A stretch of 64,000 bases of DNA from CAYPNF01 sp964411985 (GTDB lineage: Bacteria > Verrucomicrobiota > Verrucomicrobiia > Limisphaerales > J093). The notes under the pieces were generated by a model. That model worked only from the letters and a program-made list of their open reading frames with translations. It was not told where the DNA came from and did not search any database. Shown one piece after another: positions 52,516 through 61,340 of this stretch. The position numbers and the translations under genes are program-made. The first letter of the stretch is position 1. Every line of letters starts with the position of its first letter. Location: NCBI GenBank assembly GCA_964411985.1, contig CAYPNF010000004.1, forward strand, positions 1-64,000. Reading direction: 5' to 3'.

Positions 52516-54164
52516 GTAGCCCGTCCGAACTCGCGCTCTTTGTGGGGCGGTTTCACCCTCTGCTGGTTCACCTGCCCATTGGGATTCTGCTTCTGTTGGG
52601 CACGCTGGAGGTGCTGGCGCGTTGGCCTCGCTGGCGCCAGGCCAACTCCAACGCTGGGATTCTCCTCGCCATTGCGGTCCCCGTTTCGGCGGCCACGGCT
52701 TTCTGCGGTTGGCTGCTCTCGCTCGGTGGTGGCTACGATGCCCGCCTGGTTGAGTGGCATCAGTGGACCGGGATAGCCACCGCCTTCCTTTGCGGAGTCT
52801 CCGGAGTGTTCTACCTGCTCGACTTGAAGAAGGCTTACCGATTTTTCCTCTTCGCGAATATCTTGGTTCTCGCCTATGCCAGTCACTTGGGTGGCTCGCT
52901 GACCCACGGGAGCGATTACCTGTTTCAATACGCCCCGCAACCGATACGAAGCTTGTTCGGCATTCCCGAGAAGGCCTCGACCTCAGTTCCTGTCGATCCA
53001 GCCCAAAGGACCTTCTATTCGGTAGCGATCCAGCCTTTTTTCGAACAGAAATGCGTGGCTTGCCATGGTCCTGAGAAGACCAAGGGTAGCCTTCGGCTTG
53101 ATTCTATCGCAGCGTTGCTCCAAGGGGGTAGTAGCGGCCCAGCCATCGTGGCCGGTCAGTCAGGTGCAAGCCTCATTATCAAACGCATGCTTCTACCGCT
53201 GAACCATGACGAGCACATGCCACCGGATGGCAAACCCCAGGCATCTCCTGAGGAACTCGCGCTCCTTCGTTGGTGGGTGGATCATGGAGCCTCGGGCGAA
53301 AAGACCCTCACTCAACTTCAGCCGCCGGCTCACCTGCTCAAAGGAGTCGTCAGCGACCTTTCGGCCCCTACCAATGCGGTGCCTTCCTCAACCCCAAAAC
53401 CGTTATCGGAAGTCCTCCCCACCGCCAACCGTCTAGCGGACGAGCTTTCCATTGCGGTAAGCCCGCTTTCCAGCGTCGAATCCTGGCTGCAGGTGAACGC
53501 CGCCATAGCCGGTACCAATTTCGGGGACGGTAGCCTCTCCAGTCTTGGAGTTCTGGGGCAGAATGTGCGATGGCTGGATCTGGGGGGAACTCGAATCACG
53601 GATGCTGGCCTGGCCGGTCTCGCAGCGTTTCCGAACCTGGTTCGTTTGCACTTGGAAAGAACCGCCGTCACCGACTCCGGGCTTGCGGCACTCGAAGGTT
53701 TGGGCCAATTGGAGTATCTCAACCTTTACGGTACAGAGGTCACCGATCAGGGGCTTGCCCTCCTGCAAAGACTTCCCAAGCTGAAGCAGCTCTATCTTTG
53801 GCAGACCCGCGTTACACCCAGTAACGCCCTGCAATGGGCCGAGGCTCGCGTCGACCAGGCACAAACCCTGGCCTGGGAGCAGGAGATCGAAAGGCTCAAA
53901 TCACTGGTTCGCAACCAAAGAGTGGTTGTGGATCTCGGTACCACTTCCGCCCCACCGGCAGCAGTCAGCTCCTCCAGTCCCGCGAATACCACCTGCCCCG
54001 TGTCGGGCAAGCCGGTTGACCCCACCAAGTCGGTTCTGCACGAGGGTCAGCTGGTCGCCTTCTGTTGCGACGATTGTAAGGCCAAGTTTCAGCAAGATCC
54101 CAAACCGTTCCTGGCCAAGCTTGGCCTCAAAGAAAACCCTTCCGCTGCTCCGCAAGACAAATGA
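52512..54164 (+). CDS. Membrane DUF2231 - haem c - leucine-rich repeat - YHS fusion protein
   Basis: A 550-residue four-part protein. Residues about 8-140 hold four membrane segments with GRFHPLLVHLPIGILLLLG, as in DUF2231/PVC membrane cytochromes. The haem site CVACH lies at 181-185, followed by KGSLRLDS and DEHMPPDGKPQ as in PSCyt1. Residues about 330-440 are bacterial leucine-rich repeats of the DLGGTRITDAGLAGL type. Residues about 490-538 form a YHS-like domain with CPVSGKPVD and FCCDDCKAKF, a likely metal-binding cysteine set. It probably anchors the redox proteins of the operon in the membrane. The start overlaps the DUF1501 stop, and its own stop overlaps the propeller gene. Confidence 0.88.
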   Translation: MSSPSELALFVGRFHPLLVHLPIGILLLLGTLEVLARWPRWRQANSNAGILLAIAVPVSAATAFCGWLLSLGGGYDARLVEWHQWTGIATAFLCGVSGVFYLLDLKKAYRFFLFANILVLAYASHLGGSLTHGSDYLFQYAPQPIRSLFGIPEKASTSVPVDPAQRTFYSVAIQPFFEQKCVACHGPEKTKGSLRLDSIAALLQGGSSGPAIVAGQSGASLIIKRMLLPLNHDEHMPPDGKPQASPEELALLRWWVDHGASGEKTLTQLQPPAHLLKGVVSDLSAPTNAVPSSTPKPLSEVLPTANRLADELSIAVSPLSSVESWLQVNAAIAGTNFGDGSLSSLGVLGQNVRWLDLGGTRITDAGLAGLAAFPNLVRLHLERTAVTDSGLAALEGLGQLEYLNLYGTEVTDQGLALLQRLPKLKQLYLWQTRVTPSNALQWAEARVDQAQTLAWEQEIERLKSLVRNQRVVVDLGTTSAPPAAVSSSSPANTTCPVSGKPVDPTKSVLHEGQLVAFCCDDCKAKFQQDPKPFLAKLGLKENPSAAPQDK

Positions 54165-55192
54165 GTATTCACCCCCTTCTCACGTTCGGCATTTGCACCA
54201 CTTTTGCTTCTCTCCTGCTGCAGGCCCACCCTCATTCGGGACCGTCCGACGGCGAAAGGAGCGATTTGGCGGCTCTGACATCGATCACCAACACCACGCC
54301 CATCCGGAGCGGCAGCGGGGCATTTCGATACGAGTTTGTTCCCACCAAGCTCCGGTTGCCTGCCTCGGTTCGTGTGCGGCATGGACACGGTCTCTGCCTT
54401 GACAAGGAAGGACACATTTACTTCTCGTTCGAACCGGAGGTGATCGAAGCTCAGACCCGCTGCCTGGTGCGCTTTGAACCCGACGGGACTGGAGCCACTC
54501 TCTTGGGCACCAACAACGATTTGGCGTTTGGCGTGCCCCACGGCCTGAAATTCCACCTCGAGAAGGATGGCCGCTCCGTGCTTTACCACGCCCACAATGA
54601 GGCCACGGTCCATAAGACCACTTTGGATGGTCACATCCTGTGGACCCAGAAATGGAGTCCGCAGATGGGCAACTACAAGCCAACGGACGTTCTGGTGCCG
54701 CCTGGCAGCGACCGGCTCCTTGTTGCGGACGGATACGGGAGCAGCATGATTCATGCACTGCGCACGTCCGACGGCATCTACGCGGGCAAATCCTGGGGCG
54801 GACTCGGGTCCGCACATGGAGAACTCAATTGCCCTCACGGCATCAGCTTCGACCCCCGGCGCGGGCTCTTACTGACCGCGGATCGCGGCAACAAGCGCCT
54901 GGAATACTACGACCTCAACGGATTTTATCAGAGTACCATCACCGCCAAGGAGATCACGGCTCCCTGTAATGCTGACATTCAGGGCGATTACCTGCTCGTT
55001 CCGGACCTGGACGGACCCATCGTGATCCTCGACCGGGACAACCAGGTGATCTCCGTGATTGAAGTAGGGAAATTACTCGGTTACGCCGGTTTCAAGCATC
55101 CGCACGATGCCATTTGGCTGGCGAATGGAGACATTGCCGTCTGCACCTGGAACCCAGGGCGGCTGGGCTATTGGAAACGAGTTCTGCCCTGA
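54161..55192 (+). CDS. Secreted NHL-repeat beta-propeller protein
   Basis: A 343-residue protein with a signal peptide (PLLTFGICTTFASLLLQA) and NHL/6-bladed propeller repeats: GHGLCLDKEGHIYFSFE, PTDVLVPPGSDRLLVADGYG, PHGISFDPRRGLLLTADRGN and HPHDAIWLANGDIAVCTW. The histidine-rich segment AHPHSGPSDGERSD after the signal could bind metal. It is the last gene of the operon (ATGA overlap with the previous gene), so it is stoichiometrically linked to the haem proteins. No enzyme activity is evident; a scaffold or ligand-binding role is inference. Confidence 0.82.
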   Translation: MSIHPLLTFGICTTFASLLLQAHPHSGPSDGERSDLAALTSITNTTPIRSGSGAFRYEFVPTKLRLPASVRVRHGHGLCLDKEGHIYFSFEPEVIEAQTRCLVRFEPDGTGATLLGTNNDLAFGVPHGLKFHLEKDGRSVLYHAHNEATVHKTTLDGHILWTQKWSPQMGNYKPTDVLVPPGSDRLLVADGYGSSMIHALRTSDGIYAGKSWGGLGSAHGELNCPHGISFDPRRGLLLTADRGNKRLEYYDLNGFYQSTITAKEITAPCNADIQGDYLLVPDLDGPIVILDRDNQVISVIEVGKLLGYAGFKHPHDAIWLANGDIAVCTWNPGRLGYWKRVLP

Positions 55193-55326
55193 CCTCAAAG
55201 CCGGGTTGTGCAGGCCGTAGACATTGACCCTATGCTTTCGCGGAACAAGGCGTGGCCAGGATTCCGAGCGCCCTGAACTCGCGGATACTGGTTGTCGGCG
55301 ATGCAACGGGGGTGTAGAAGGAACTC

Positions 55327-56694
55327 ATGACATCTCCACAATCGAGCATCAGCCACTCACCTTCCACGAATCGGCGTCAATTCCTGCGCACCTCCGTGCT
55401 GGGAGTGGGAGGGGTGGCGTTGAGTGCGCCCGCGTTCCTCCGAGGGCAAAACCTGAACAACAAACTCAGCATCGGGATCATCGGCGCAGGCGGGCGTGGA
55501 GGTTTTGCGGTGGACAGTTCTCGGGGGGAGAACATTGTGGCGTTGTGCGACGTGGCAGAAGACCGTCTGAATGCGGTTGGCGAGAGACATCCCAAGGCGC
55601 GTCGGTACACTGATTTTCGGAAGCTTTTGGACGCTGCCAAGGATCTGGACGCGGTGACCGTGAGCACAGCGGAGCACACACACGCCTTCGCCACATTAGG
55701 GGCCCTCCAGCAAGGTAAGCATGTCTATTGCGAGAAACCCCTGACTCACTCGATCCAGGAGGCCCGCGTCATTGCTCAGGCTGCCGCCAAAGCAAAGGTC
55801 GCCACCCAGATGGGGACACAAATCCATGCGACGGCCAACTATCATCGCGTAGTGGAGTTGATCCAGAGTGGCGCTATCGGGCCCGTGCGCGAGGCCCACG
55901 TGTGGGTATCCCGCGCCTGGGGTTGGCAGACCGCTGAGGAGGCCAAAGCGAATCAGGATATCGTTCACGTGCTGGATCGGCCCACAGGGTCGTCGCCGGT
56001 GCCCAAGGGGCTCAACTGGGACCTTTTCCTCGGGCCCGCCCCGGAGCGTCCCTTCCACGATGTGTATTGGCCTGGGCCCAAATGGTATCGATGGTGGGAC
56101 TTTGGGAGCGGGACGATGTCGGACATGGGGAGTCATCTGAATGACCTTCCGTTTTGGGCACTGAAACTGCGCGATCCCTTGACCATCGAGGCCGAAGGTC
56201 CGCCCCCGCATCCGGAAATTGCTCCCGCTTCCATGCTCGCTCGTTACCACTACGGCCAGCGTGGGGATCTATGCCCGGTGACAGTGACCTGGCATCAGGG
56301 CACCAAGAAGCCCATCTATTTCACCGAACGGAAGATCCCGCAATGGGGCATGGCAATCTTGTTCGTGGGTGACCAAGGCATGCTACTCTCCGATTACGAC
56401 AAACACGTATTGCTCCCCGAGGAGAAGTTCAAAGACTTCAAGCGCCCCGACCCGTTTCTTCCCGAGCCTCGCGGTCACTTCGAAGAGTGGCTGGAGGCTT
56501 GCAAGACCGGAAAACCCACGGGCTCGAACTTCGAATATGCATCGGCTCTGACCATCGCCAACCATCTCGGCAACGTCGCCTATCGATTGGGTAAACGACT
56601 GGAATGGGATCCGGTGAGCCTGAAAGCCAAGAATGTACCCGAGGCGGACCGGTTGATCCGCAAGACCTACCGTGCTGGGTGGAAGCTTGGGTAA
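55327..56694 (+). CDS. Tat-exported Gfo/Idh/MocA family oxidoreductase
   Basis: A 455-residue NAD(P)-dependent oxidoreductase with a twin-arginine signal (TNRRQFLRTSVLGVGG). The Rossmann motif is SIGIIGAGGRG, and the conserved GKHVYCEKPLTHS and WWDFGSGTMSDMGSH place it in the secreted Gfo/Idh group common in PVC bacteria. Enzymes of this group oxidise, epimerise or hydrolyse sugars, and some glycosidases use the same fold. Export by Tat implies a folded protein with bound cofactor. AAGGAA precedes the ATG. It stands 134 bases after the four-gene operon, in the same direction, and could act on the same substrates. Confidence 0.92.
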   Translation: MTSPQSSISHSPSTNRRQFLRTSVLGVGGVALSAPAFLRGQNLNNKLSIGIIGAGGRGGFAVDSSRGENIVALCDVAEDRLNAVGERHPKARRYTDFRKLLDAAKDLDAVTVSTAEHTHAFATLGALQQGKHVYCEKPLTHSIQEARVIAQAAAKAKVATQMGTQIHATANYHRVVELIQSGAIGPVREAHVWVSRAWGWQTAEEAKANQDIVHVLDRPTGSSPVPKGLNWDLFLGPAPERPFHDVYWPGPKWYRWWDFGSGTMSDMGSHLNDLPFWALKLRDPLTIEAEGPPPHPEIAPASMLARYHYGQRGDLCPVTVTWHQGTKKPIYFTERKIPQWGMAILFVGDQGMLLSDYDKHVLLPEEKFKDFKRPDPFLPEPRGHFEEWLEACKTGKPTGSNFEYASALTIANHLGNVAYRLGKRLEWDPVSLKAKNVPEADRLIRKTYRAGWKLG

Positions 56695-56861
56695 ACCACC
56701 GCTTCAGACACGCAACGAGTTCTCGCTCAGCGTTGTGCCTGCAAACCCAGACTTTCGACTGGCATGTCTTGAGTTTTGGAGTTGCCCGGGAACCCCTACT
56801 CACAGCCTTGAATATAAGTGTCTTGGTGGCAGTCGCCAAGGAGGAGTGGGTGGGGAACCCA

Positions 56862-57143
56862 ATGAAGAAACGACCACTACCAAGACGACTTAATTTACGC
56901 CCGAATTGTCGAATGTCTAGTGGCATCCTGGCGCAAGCCACGGGTCGCAAGTTTTGGGCCGCCGTTGCCATCGGGTTGATCGGCTCTTTTCTCGGAGGAA
57001 TGGTGGCACATGTGACCCAGTTGGATTTGGGCCTGGGACCGGTTCTCATTCGATATGAAGATCTGCCCCTCTCGCTGGCCGGCGGGGTGCTGGTCCTCCT
57101 GGTAGCGCGACGGTTCAGGCCCCAGAAAAAGGAAAACACCTGA
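56862..57143 (+). CDS. Small two-helix membrane protein
   Basis: A 93-residue protein: a basic N terminus (MKKRPLPRRLNLRPNC), then hydrophobic FWAAVAIGLIGSFLGGMVAHV and LPLSLAGGVLVLLVARRF. The glycine-rich first helix is faintly like the GlsB/YeaQ transglycosylase-associated family, but the match is too short to claim. ATG 56862 was chosen because GGGGAA and AGGAGG lie upstream and longer frames overlap the oxidoreductase gene. ATG 56913 is an alternative. Function unknown. Confidence 0.5.
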   Translation: MKKRPLPRRLNLRPNCRMSSGILAQATGRKFWAAVAIGLIGSFLGGMVAHVTQLDLGLGPVLIRYEDLPLSLAGGVLVLLVARRFRPQKKENT

Positions 57144-57276
57144 GCCCCATAACCGGCTCGACTAACATCTGACTTTCCTGGAACGTACCTCAGGTAGAAT
57201 AAACGAAAACCCATGATCCCGTCGCTGGTTAGGCCGGAGTGCGCCACGGACAGGCCGGGACTACAAGCAGAACACC

Positions 57277-58953
57277 ATGAGAACAAGAAACAAACTACTG
57301 CATTACAGCTTGTCACTGCTGACCGCTGGTTCGGCGTTGCTTAGCGTCATCGTCCCCGCCCAGGCCGCGGCCCCAGCCTCCGCTCAAGCTACGGCGGGCA
57401 CAGGCAAGAAACCCAATATCCTCGTGATCTGGGGCGACGACATCGGTATGTGGAATGTCGGCGCGTATACGCACGGCATGATGGGTAAGACTCCGAACAT
57501 CGATAGCTTGGCCAAGCGTGGCGCGATCTTCACGGACCACTACGGCCAAGCCAGTTGTACGGCCGGACGTGCGGCCTTCATCACCGGGCAAATACCTCTG
57601 CGAACTGGCGAAACCACGATCGGTATTCCCGGCTCGAAACTGGGGATTCAAAAGGAAGATCCGACGCTGGCTGAAGTCCTGAAATCCCAGGGTTACGCGA
57701 CCGCGCAATTCGGGAAAAACCATTTGGGTGACCGGAATGAGTTCCTACCGACCGTGCATGGTTTTGATGAATGGTATGGCAATCTTTACCACCTCAACGC
57801 GCAAGAGGAGCCTGAGCAACTCGCTTACCCAGGCCAGAAAGACCCAGTCTACCTGGCGAAGTATGGTCCGCGCGACGTTCTCCACACCTGGGCGACTGAC
57901 GTGGACGATCCGACTGAAGACCCGGTCTTTGGCCGCGTCGGAAAGCAGAAGATCGAGAAGGACGGTCAGTTGACGCGCAAGCGCATGGAGACCTTCGATG
58001 GCGAAGTGCTCGACAAGACGCTAAAATACCTGGACAAAGCGGGCAAGGGCGACAAACCGTTCTTCTGCTGGTTCAACAGCACTGCTATCCACATCTGGTC
58101 CCATTCGCCGCGAAAATACATTCAGATGGTCGTGGACGAAGGCCGCCCCGAATCTGACGTCGCCCGCGCCAAGATGCTCGAGCACGACGAACAGGTGGGC
58201 GCCCTCCTCAAGAAACTGAAAGACCTTGGCGTGGAGGACAACACCATCGTCATCTACTCCACCGATAACGGCAACGAGTTGATGATGTGGCCTGATGCGG
58301 GTTATGCTCCTTTCCGCGGCGAGAAGGGGACCACGTGGGAAGGCGGTTTCCGCGTACCCTGCCTTATCCAGTGGCCCGGCCACATCAAGCCTGGAACGGA
58401 ACTGAACGGCATTCAGAGCCACGAGGATCTCTTCGTCACCCTCGCTGCCGCAGCCGGTCTGCCCAACCTTAAGCAGGATCTGCTCACCGGTTATAAGATA
58501 GGCAGCATGACCTACAAGGTTCACCTCGACGGATTCAATCAGCTCGATTATTGGACGGGCAAGACCGAGAAGTCCGCCCGCCGCTCGTTCTTCTTCTACG
58601 ACGAGACCGACCTGATGGCCGTCCGCGTGGATGCTTGGAAAATGCATATCGGCGTTAAGCCGAAAGGAACCTGGTTCGACGAGAAGTCCTACCCCAGCGT
58701 TCCGCATCTCTTCAACCTCCTGATGGACCCGCTGGAAAAAATGGACCCAGACTCCGAAGAGTTTGGCTACGTCGGCAAGCAATTCTTCGCGAACCACATG
58801 TGGGCGCCCAACGCAGCTGGGCCCTTCATCGCGGAGCATCTGAAGAGCCTCATGGATTATCCGCCACGCCAGAAAGCGGACACCTTGAGTGTGAAGAAGG
58901 CGCTCGAAGAGGCCATGAAGAAGATGGAGAATCCCAAGGGGGGTAACAACTAA
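57277..58953 (+). CDS. Secreted sulfatase (arylsulfatase family)
   Basis: A 558-residue sulfatase with a signal peptide cut near PAQA (about residue 30). NILVIWGDDIGMWN carries the calcium-binding aspartates 54-55, and the active-site motif is CTAGR at 94-98 with TGQ after it. Cys94 would become formylglycine. The third motif position is Ala, as in the CxAxR variant. FGKNHLGD and YSTDNGNE supply further active-site residues. It hydrolyses sulfate esters, probably on polysaccharides, outside the cytoplasm. The maturation enzyme is not in the window, since the SUMF1-like domain at 12029 lacks the needed cysteines. The neighbouring genes fit glycan degradation. Confidence 0.93.
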   Translation: MRTRNKLLHYSLSLLTAGSALLSVIVPAQAAAPASAQATAGTGKKPNILVIWGDDIGMWNVGAYTHGMMGKTPNIDSLAKRGAIFTDHYGQASCTAGRAAFITGQIPLRTGETTIGIPGSKLGIQKEDPTLAEVLKSQGYATAQFGKNHLGDRNEFLPTVHGFDEWYGNLYHLNAQEEPEQLAYPGQKDPVYLAKYGPRDVLHTWATDVDDPTEDPVFGRVGKQKIEKDGQLTRKRMETFDGEVLDKTLKYLDKAGKGDKPFFCWFNSTAIHIWSHSPRKYIQMVVDEGRPESDVARAKMLEHDEQVGALLKKLKDLGVEDNTIVIYSTDNGNELMMWPDAGYAPFRGEKGTTWEGGFRVPCLIQWPGHIKPGTELNGIQSHEDLFVTLAAAAGLPNLKQDLLTGYKIGSMTYKVHLDGFNQLDYWTGKTEKSARRSFFFYDETDLMAVRVDAWKMHIGVKPKGTWFDEKSYPSVPHLFNLLMDPLEKMDPDSEEFGYVGKQFFANHMWAPNAAGPFIAEHLKSLMDYPPRQKADTLSVKKALEEAMKKMENPKGGNN

Positions 58954-58988
58954 ACGGGTGTTGGACTAAGATCTGAACCGACGTATCG

Positions 58989-59017
58989 GGCCGCCCCCGT
59001 TTCCCCGGGTGGCGGCC
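58989..59017 (+). terminator. Strong GC hairpin after the sulfatase gene, possible terminator
   Basis: GGCCGCCCCC pairs with GGG-T-GGCGGCC (one bulged T) around the loop GTTTCCCC. It lies 36 bases after the sulfatase stop and has no T tract, so it may act as an mRNA end stabiliser or a weak terminator. Confidence 0.45.
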
Positions 59018-59193
59018 TGCCTTGGATAGCGGCTTCCATCGACTCTATCGATGTGGAGATACCCATTTTCGATTACCACTCATGGCGGACAGTGGTCTAA
59101 AGTGGAAGCATGAAAACCGGCGCCTACTGCGTTCTCCGAAGAACGAGCGCTCGTTTAGCATAAACGCACACTCTAGAACAAAGGCAAAACATC

Positions 59194-59643
59194 ATGGATA
59201 CTTCACTGTCGGCTCCCCTCCCTACCCGGAGAACCTCCATTGCCAAACAGGCAGTTACCTTGTGCCTCCTGCTCGGCGCCGGGTTCCTTCTCTCCGCGTG
59301 CAAACCGGCGGCGAAAGTCGCCACTGGCAGTGATCCCTCCGGCATCTACTCTTTGGCCACGGTCGACGGCAAACCAGTGCCCGCCAGCGTCTCTCACGAT
59401 GGCACCCCGCTGCAGGTGCGCTCTGGCACCTTCACCATCAAACCCGACGGTACGTGCAGCACCAAAACGGTCTTCGTTCCGCCTTCAGGCTCAGAAACGG
59501 TCCGCGAAGTCAGTGCGACTTATACCAGGGAGGGTTCCAAACTCACCATGCAATGGCAAGGTGCGGGAACAACCACCGGAACCGTCGAGGCTAGCACCTT
59601 TACCATGAACAATGAGGGGATGGTTCTTGTTTATAGGAAGTGA
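59194..59643 (+). CDS. Lipoprotein with lipocalin-like domain
   Basis: A 149-residue lipoprotein. The lipobox LLSAC places the lipidated Cys at 36 after a hydrophobic signal; the N terminus before it is unusually long. The mature part is beta-rich, with GIYSLATVDGKPVPAS, GTFTIKPDGTCS and EASTFTMNNEGMVLVY, resembling small lipocalin-like domains. Ligand unknown. AAAGG lies before the ATG. The next gene begins 13 bases on. Confidence 0.75.
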   Translation: MDTSLSAPLPTRRTSIAKQAVTLCLLLGAGFLLSACKPAAKVATGSDPSGIYSLATVDGKPVPASVSHDGTPLQVRSGTFTIKPDGTCSTKTVFVPPSGSETVREVSATYTREGSKLTMQWQGAGTTTGTVEASTFTMNNEGMVLVYRK

Positions 59644-59656
59644 AGAGTGATGCCCA

Positions 59657-60097
59657 ATGACACAGATGCATCCGAACTGGAAGAGGCTTGGCACAGGCTT
59701 CGCTGCCGCGATCGCGGGTGCGGCGATTGGCGCATTCGTGGGATTGCTGGGTGCCTTTGTTGCGGTGAAAACGGGCCTGCTTCTCACCGGAAGCCACGGC
59801 CATGCCGGGGAAGGGGCGCTTGTGTTCATTCTGCTCGGCGCTCCCTTCGGAGCTAGCCACGGTGCGATAGTTGGGATGTTGGTCGGTCTGGGCGCGCGAA
59901 ACATTCGTGGGTGGGTAGTTGGTGCCCTAGTCGGGTTGGCAGTCGGTCTTGGGCTATGGACGTCGCTGTGGGTCCGCCGCGGGTCGGACGTCACAGCGGT
60001 GCTGGCATTGTTGTCGCCGCTGTTGTGCGGTGCCTTTGGAGCGGCGGTACAGGCCTATTTCCCAAATAGCAGAAAACACAACCGAAGAAGACGCTGA
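59657..60097 (+). CDS. Small polytopic membrane protein, glycine-rich
   Basis: A 146-residue protein with about four hydrophobic segments: FAAAIAGAAIGAFVGLLGAF, FILLGAPFGASHGAIVGML, GWVVGALVGLAVGLGLW and VLALLSPLLCGAFGAAVQ. Frequent GxxxG/A spacing suggests close helix packing. It ends in the basic NSRKHNRRRR. No family is recognised. It lies 13 bases downstream of the lipoprotein gene, so the two are probably co-transcribed. Confidence 0.6.
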   Translation: MTQMHPNWKRLGTGFAAAIAGAAIGAFVGLLGAFVAVKTGLLLTGSHGHAGEGALVFILLGAPFGASHGAIVGMLVGLGARNIRGWVVGALVGLAVGLGLWTSLWVRRGSDVTAVLALLSPLLCGAFGAAVQAYFPNSRKHNRRRR

Positions 60098-60147
60098 GGA
60101 AATTGCCTCGTAGGAAGAGGCGGAAGTGAGGGAATACAGGGGACCCG

Positions 60148-60288
60148 ATGTTACCAACTCTGATCGCATACAAGTTCCGAAACCGCGAATTTGATTATGG
60201 TATGTCGGACCTCTACGAGGATGAAGCGACCAAGTTCCTGTTCTTCGATGTTCAGCGGATACAGAAGGGGCGCCTCAGCGAGCACTAA
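60148..60288 (+). CDS. Possible 46-residue protein
   Basis: ATG 60148, preceded by GGGGACCC, opens a short frame with protein-like composition (KFRNREFDYGMSDLYEDEAT). No homology is recognised. It sits in an otherwise gene-free stretch, 60098-60363, and could be chance. Confidence 0.25.
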   Translation: MLPTLIAYKFRNREFDYGMSDLYEDEATKFLFFDVQRIQKGRLSEH

Positions 60289-60363
60289 GGTGGCTCGAAC
60301 TCTCTGGAGGTCCCTATGGATCTGGGGCGGTGCGTTGGGCAGGTCGATAGGCCCCGGCTCTCT

Positions 60364-60816
60364 ATGCGCCTGATCCGCTATTCCCATGAGTACCAAGCGT
60401 CGATGCTCGCCCTCCATCGCAGCGCTCTGGTGGGAATACCCTTGGGCATGAGTCAGCAGCAGGACGAGGCTGACCTCGTGGCCATCGAACAGGTCTACCT
60501 GCTTGGTGGCGGCGAGTTTCGGCTTGGTTTCATCGGCGAGAGGCTGGTCGCGATGGGCGGCTTCAAGCGACTCTCGGATACTTCAGCCGAACTGAAGCGG
60601 ATGCGGATTGAGCGAGAGCTTCAAGGCAGAGGCTACGGCACTCAACTCCTGCGTGAGTTGGAGCGGTTAAACCGCCTTGAATACGCGCTAAACTGCTACT
60701 GTTCCCACGAAGTGGACCGCCGCTACCGGTCTGGAGGTATCGACCTCTCGCGAAGGAGTTGTTCAAGCTGGGAAACTTGGGTGCCCGTCGCGGCGTGGCG
60801 GCTTGTCTGGACATAG
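60364..60816 (+). CDS. GNAT acetyltransferase, probably truncated
   Basis: A 150-residue frame whose first about 115 residues look like a GNAT domain: LIRYSHEYQASMLALHRSAL, ERLVAMGGFKRL, then the acetyl-CoA loop MRIERELQGRGYGTQLLREL. The last about 35 residues (from CYCSHEVDRRY) do not fit the fold and overlap the opposing lipoprotein gene by 94 bases, so the C-terminal strands are missing. It is probably a decayed gene. ATG 60364 is used because residues before it are not conserved-looking. Confidence 0.55.
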   Translation: MRLIRYSHEYQASMLALHRSALVGIPLGMSQQQDEADLVAIEQVYLLGGGEFRLGFIGERLVAMGGFKRLSDTSAELKRMRIERELQGRGYGTQLLRELERLNRLEYALNCYCSHEVDRRYRSGGIDLSRRSCSSWETWVPVAAWRLVWT

Positions 60817-61223
60817 TCCAGACATCTGGCAGCCCGCTGGTCTAGCCGGTCGAGCTTAGAAGCGAACGAAGGCTGGCTTTCTTGCAGAGCGATCCCATCG
60901 CGCCCGGTGGCAATCCGACGCCTTAGTTCCAAAGCGGAGGTCTCCAGCCGGTCAAAGTGAGTTTGTATCGTTGTGGCCGTCGCTGCCCTCTGAAGGTGGT
61001 TCAACAAGGTGCGGGCGGCCTGTGTCACTGAGGTGTCCGCATCAACGGCCTCTCCGAGTCGCATTTCCAACTGAGCCGAGGGGGCCGGTGGCAGCTTCGT
61101 CCGGGTACGGTGATAAGCCGAAGTGCATCCGGCAGCCAACGACAACATGGCGCCTATGACCATGCACAAGCAGGACACCCTCCCGGCGTCGAGGGCCGGC
61201 CTGTTCCTCTTCACCCGCTTCAT
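60723..61223 (-). CDS. Hypothetical lipoprotein
   Basis: A 166-residue protein with signal VSCLCMVIGAMLSLAAGC and a lipobox giving lipidated Cys33. The mature part is helical and charged (QLEMRLGEAVDADTSVTQAA, ASKLDRLDQRAARCL) and may form coiled coils. No family is recognised. A longer frame back to 62054 was not used because it overlaps the convincing opposite-strand gene at 61341. It diverges from that gene with about 117 bases between the starts. Confidence 0.6.
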   Translation of the reverse strand: MKRVKRNRPALDAGRVSCLCMVIGAMLSLAAGCTSAYHRTRTKLPPAPSAQLEMRLGEAVDADTSVTQAARTLLNHLQRAATATTIQTHFDRLETSALELRRRIATGRDGIALQESQPSFASKLDRLDQRAARCLDYVQTSRHAATGTQVSQLEQLLRERSIPPDR

Positions 61224-61340
61224 TGCGCTCTGCAGCTTGAAACGGAACAGGAGAAAATCAAGCCGGAAGGGGCGATTCCAGAAGGAACCCAAGAGTTCCC
61301 CGCGCTGGACAAACCTCGTCGCAGGTTTCATTTTCCCGGG

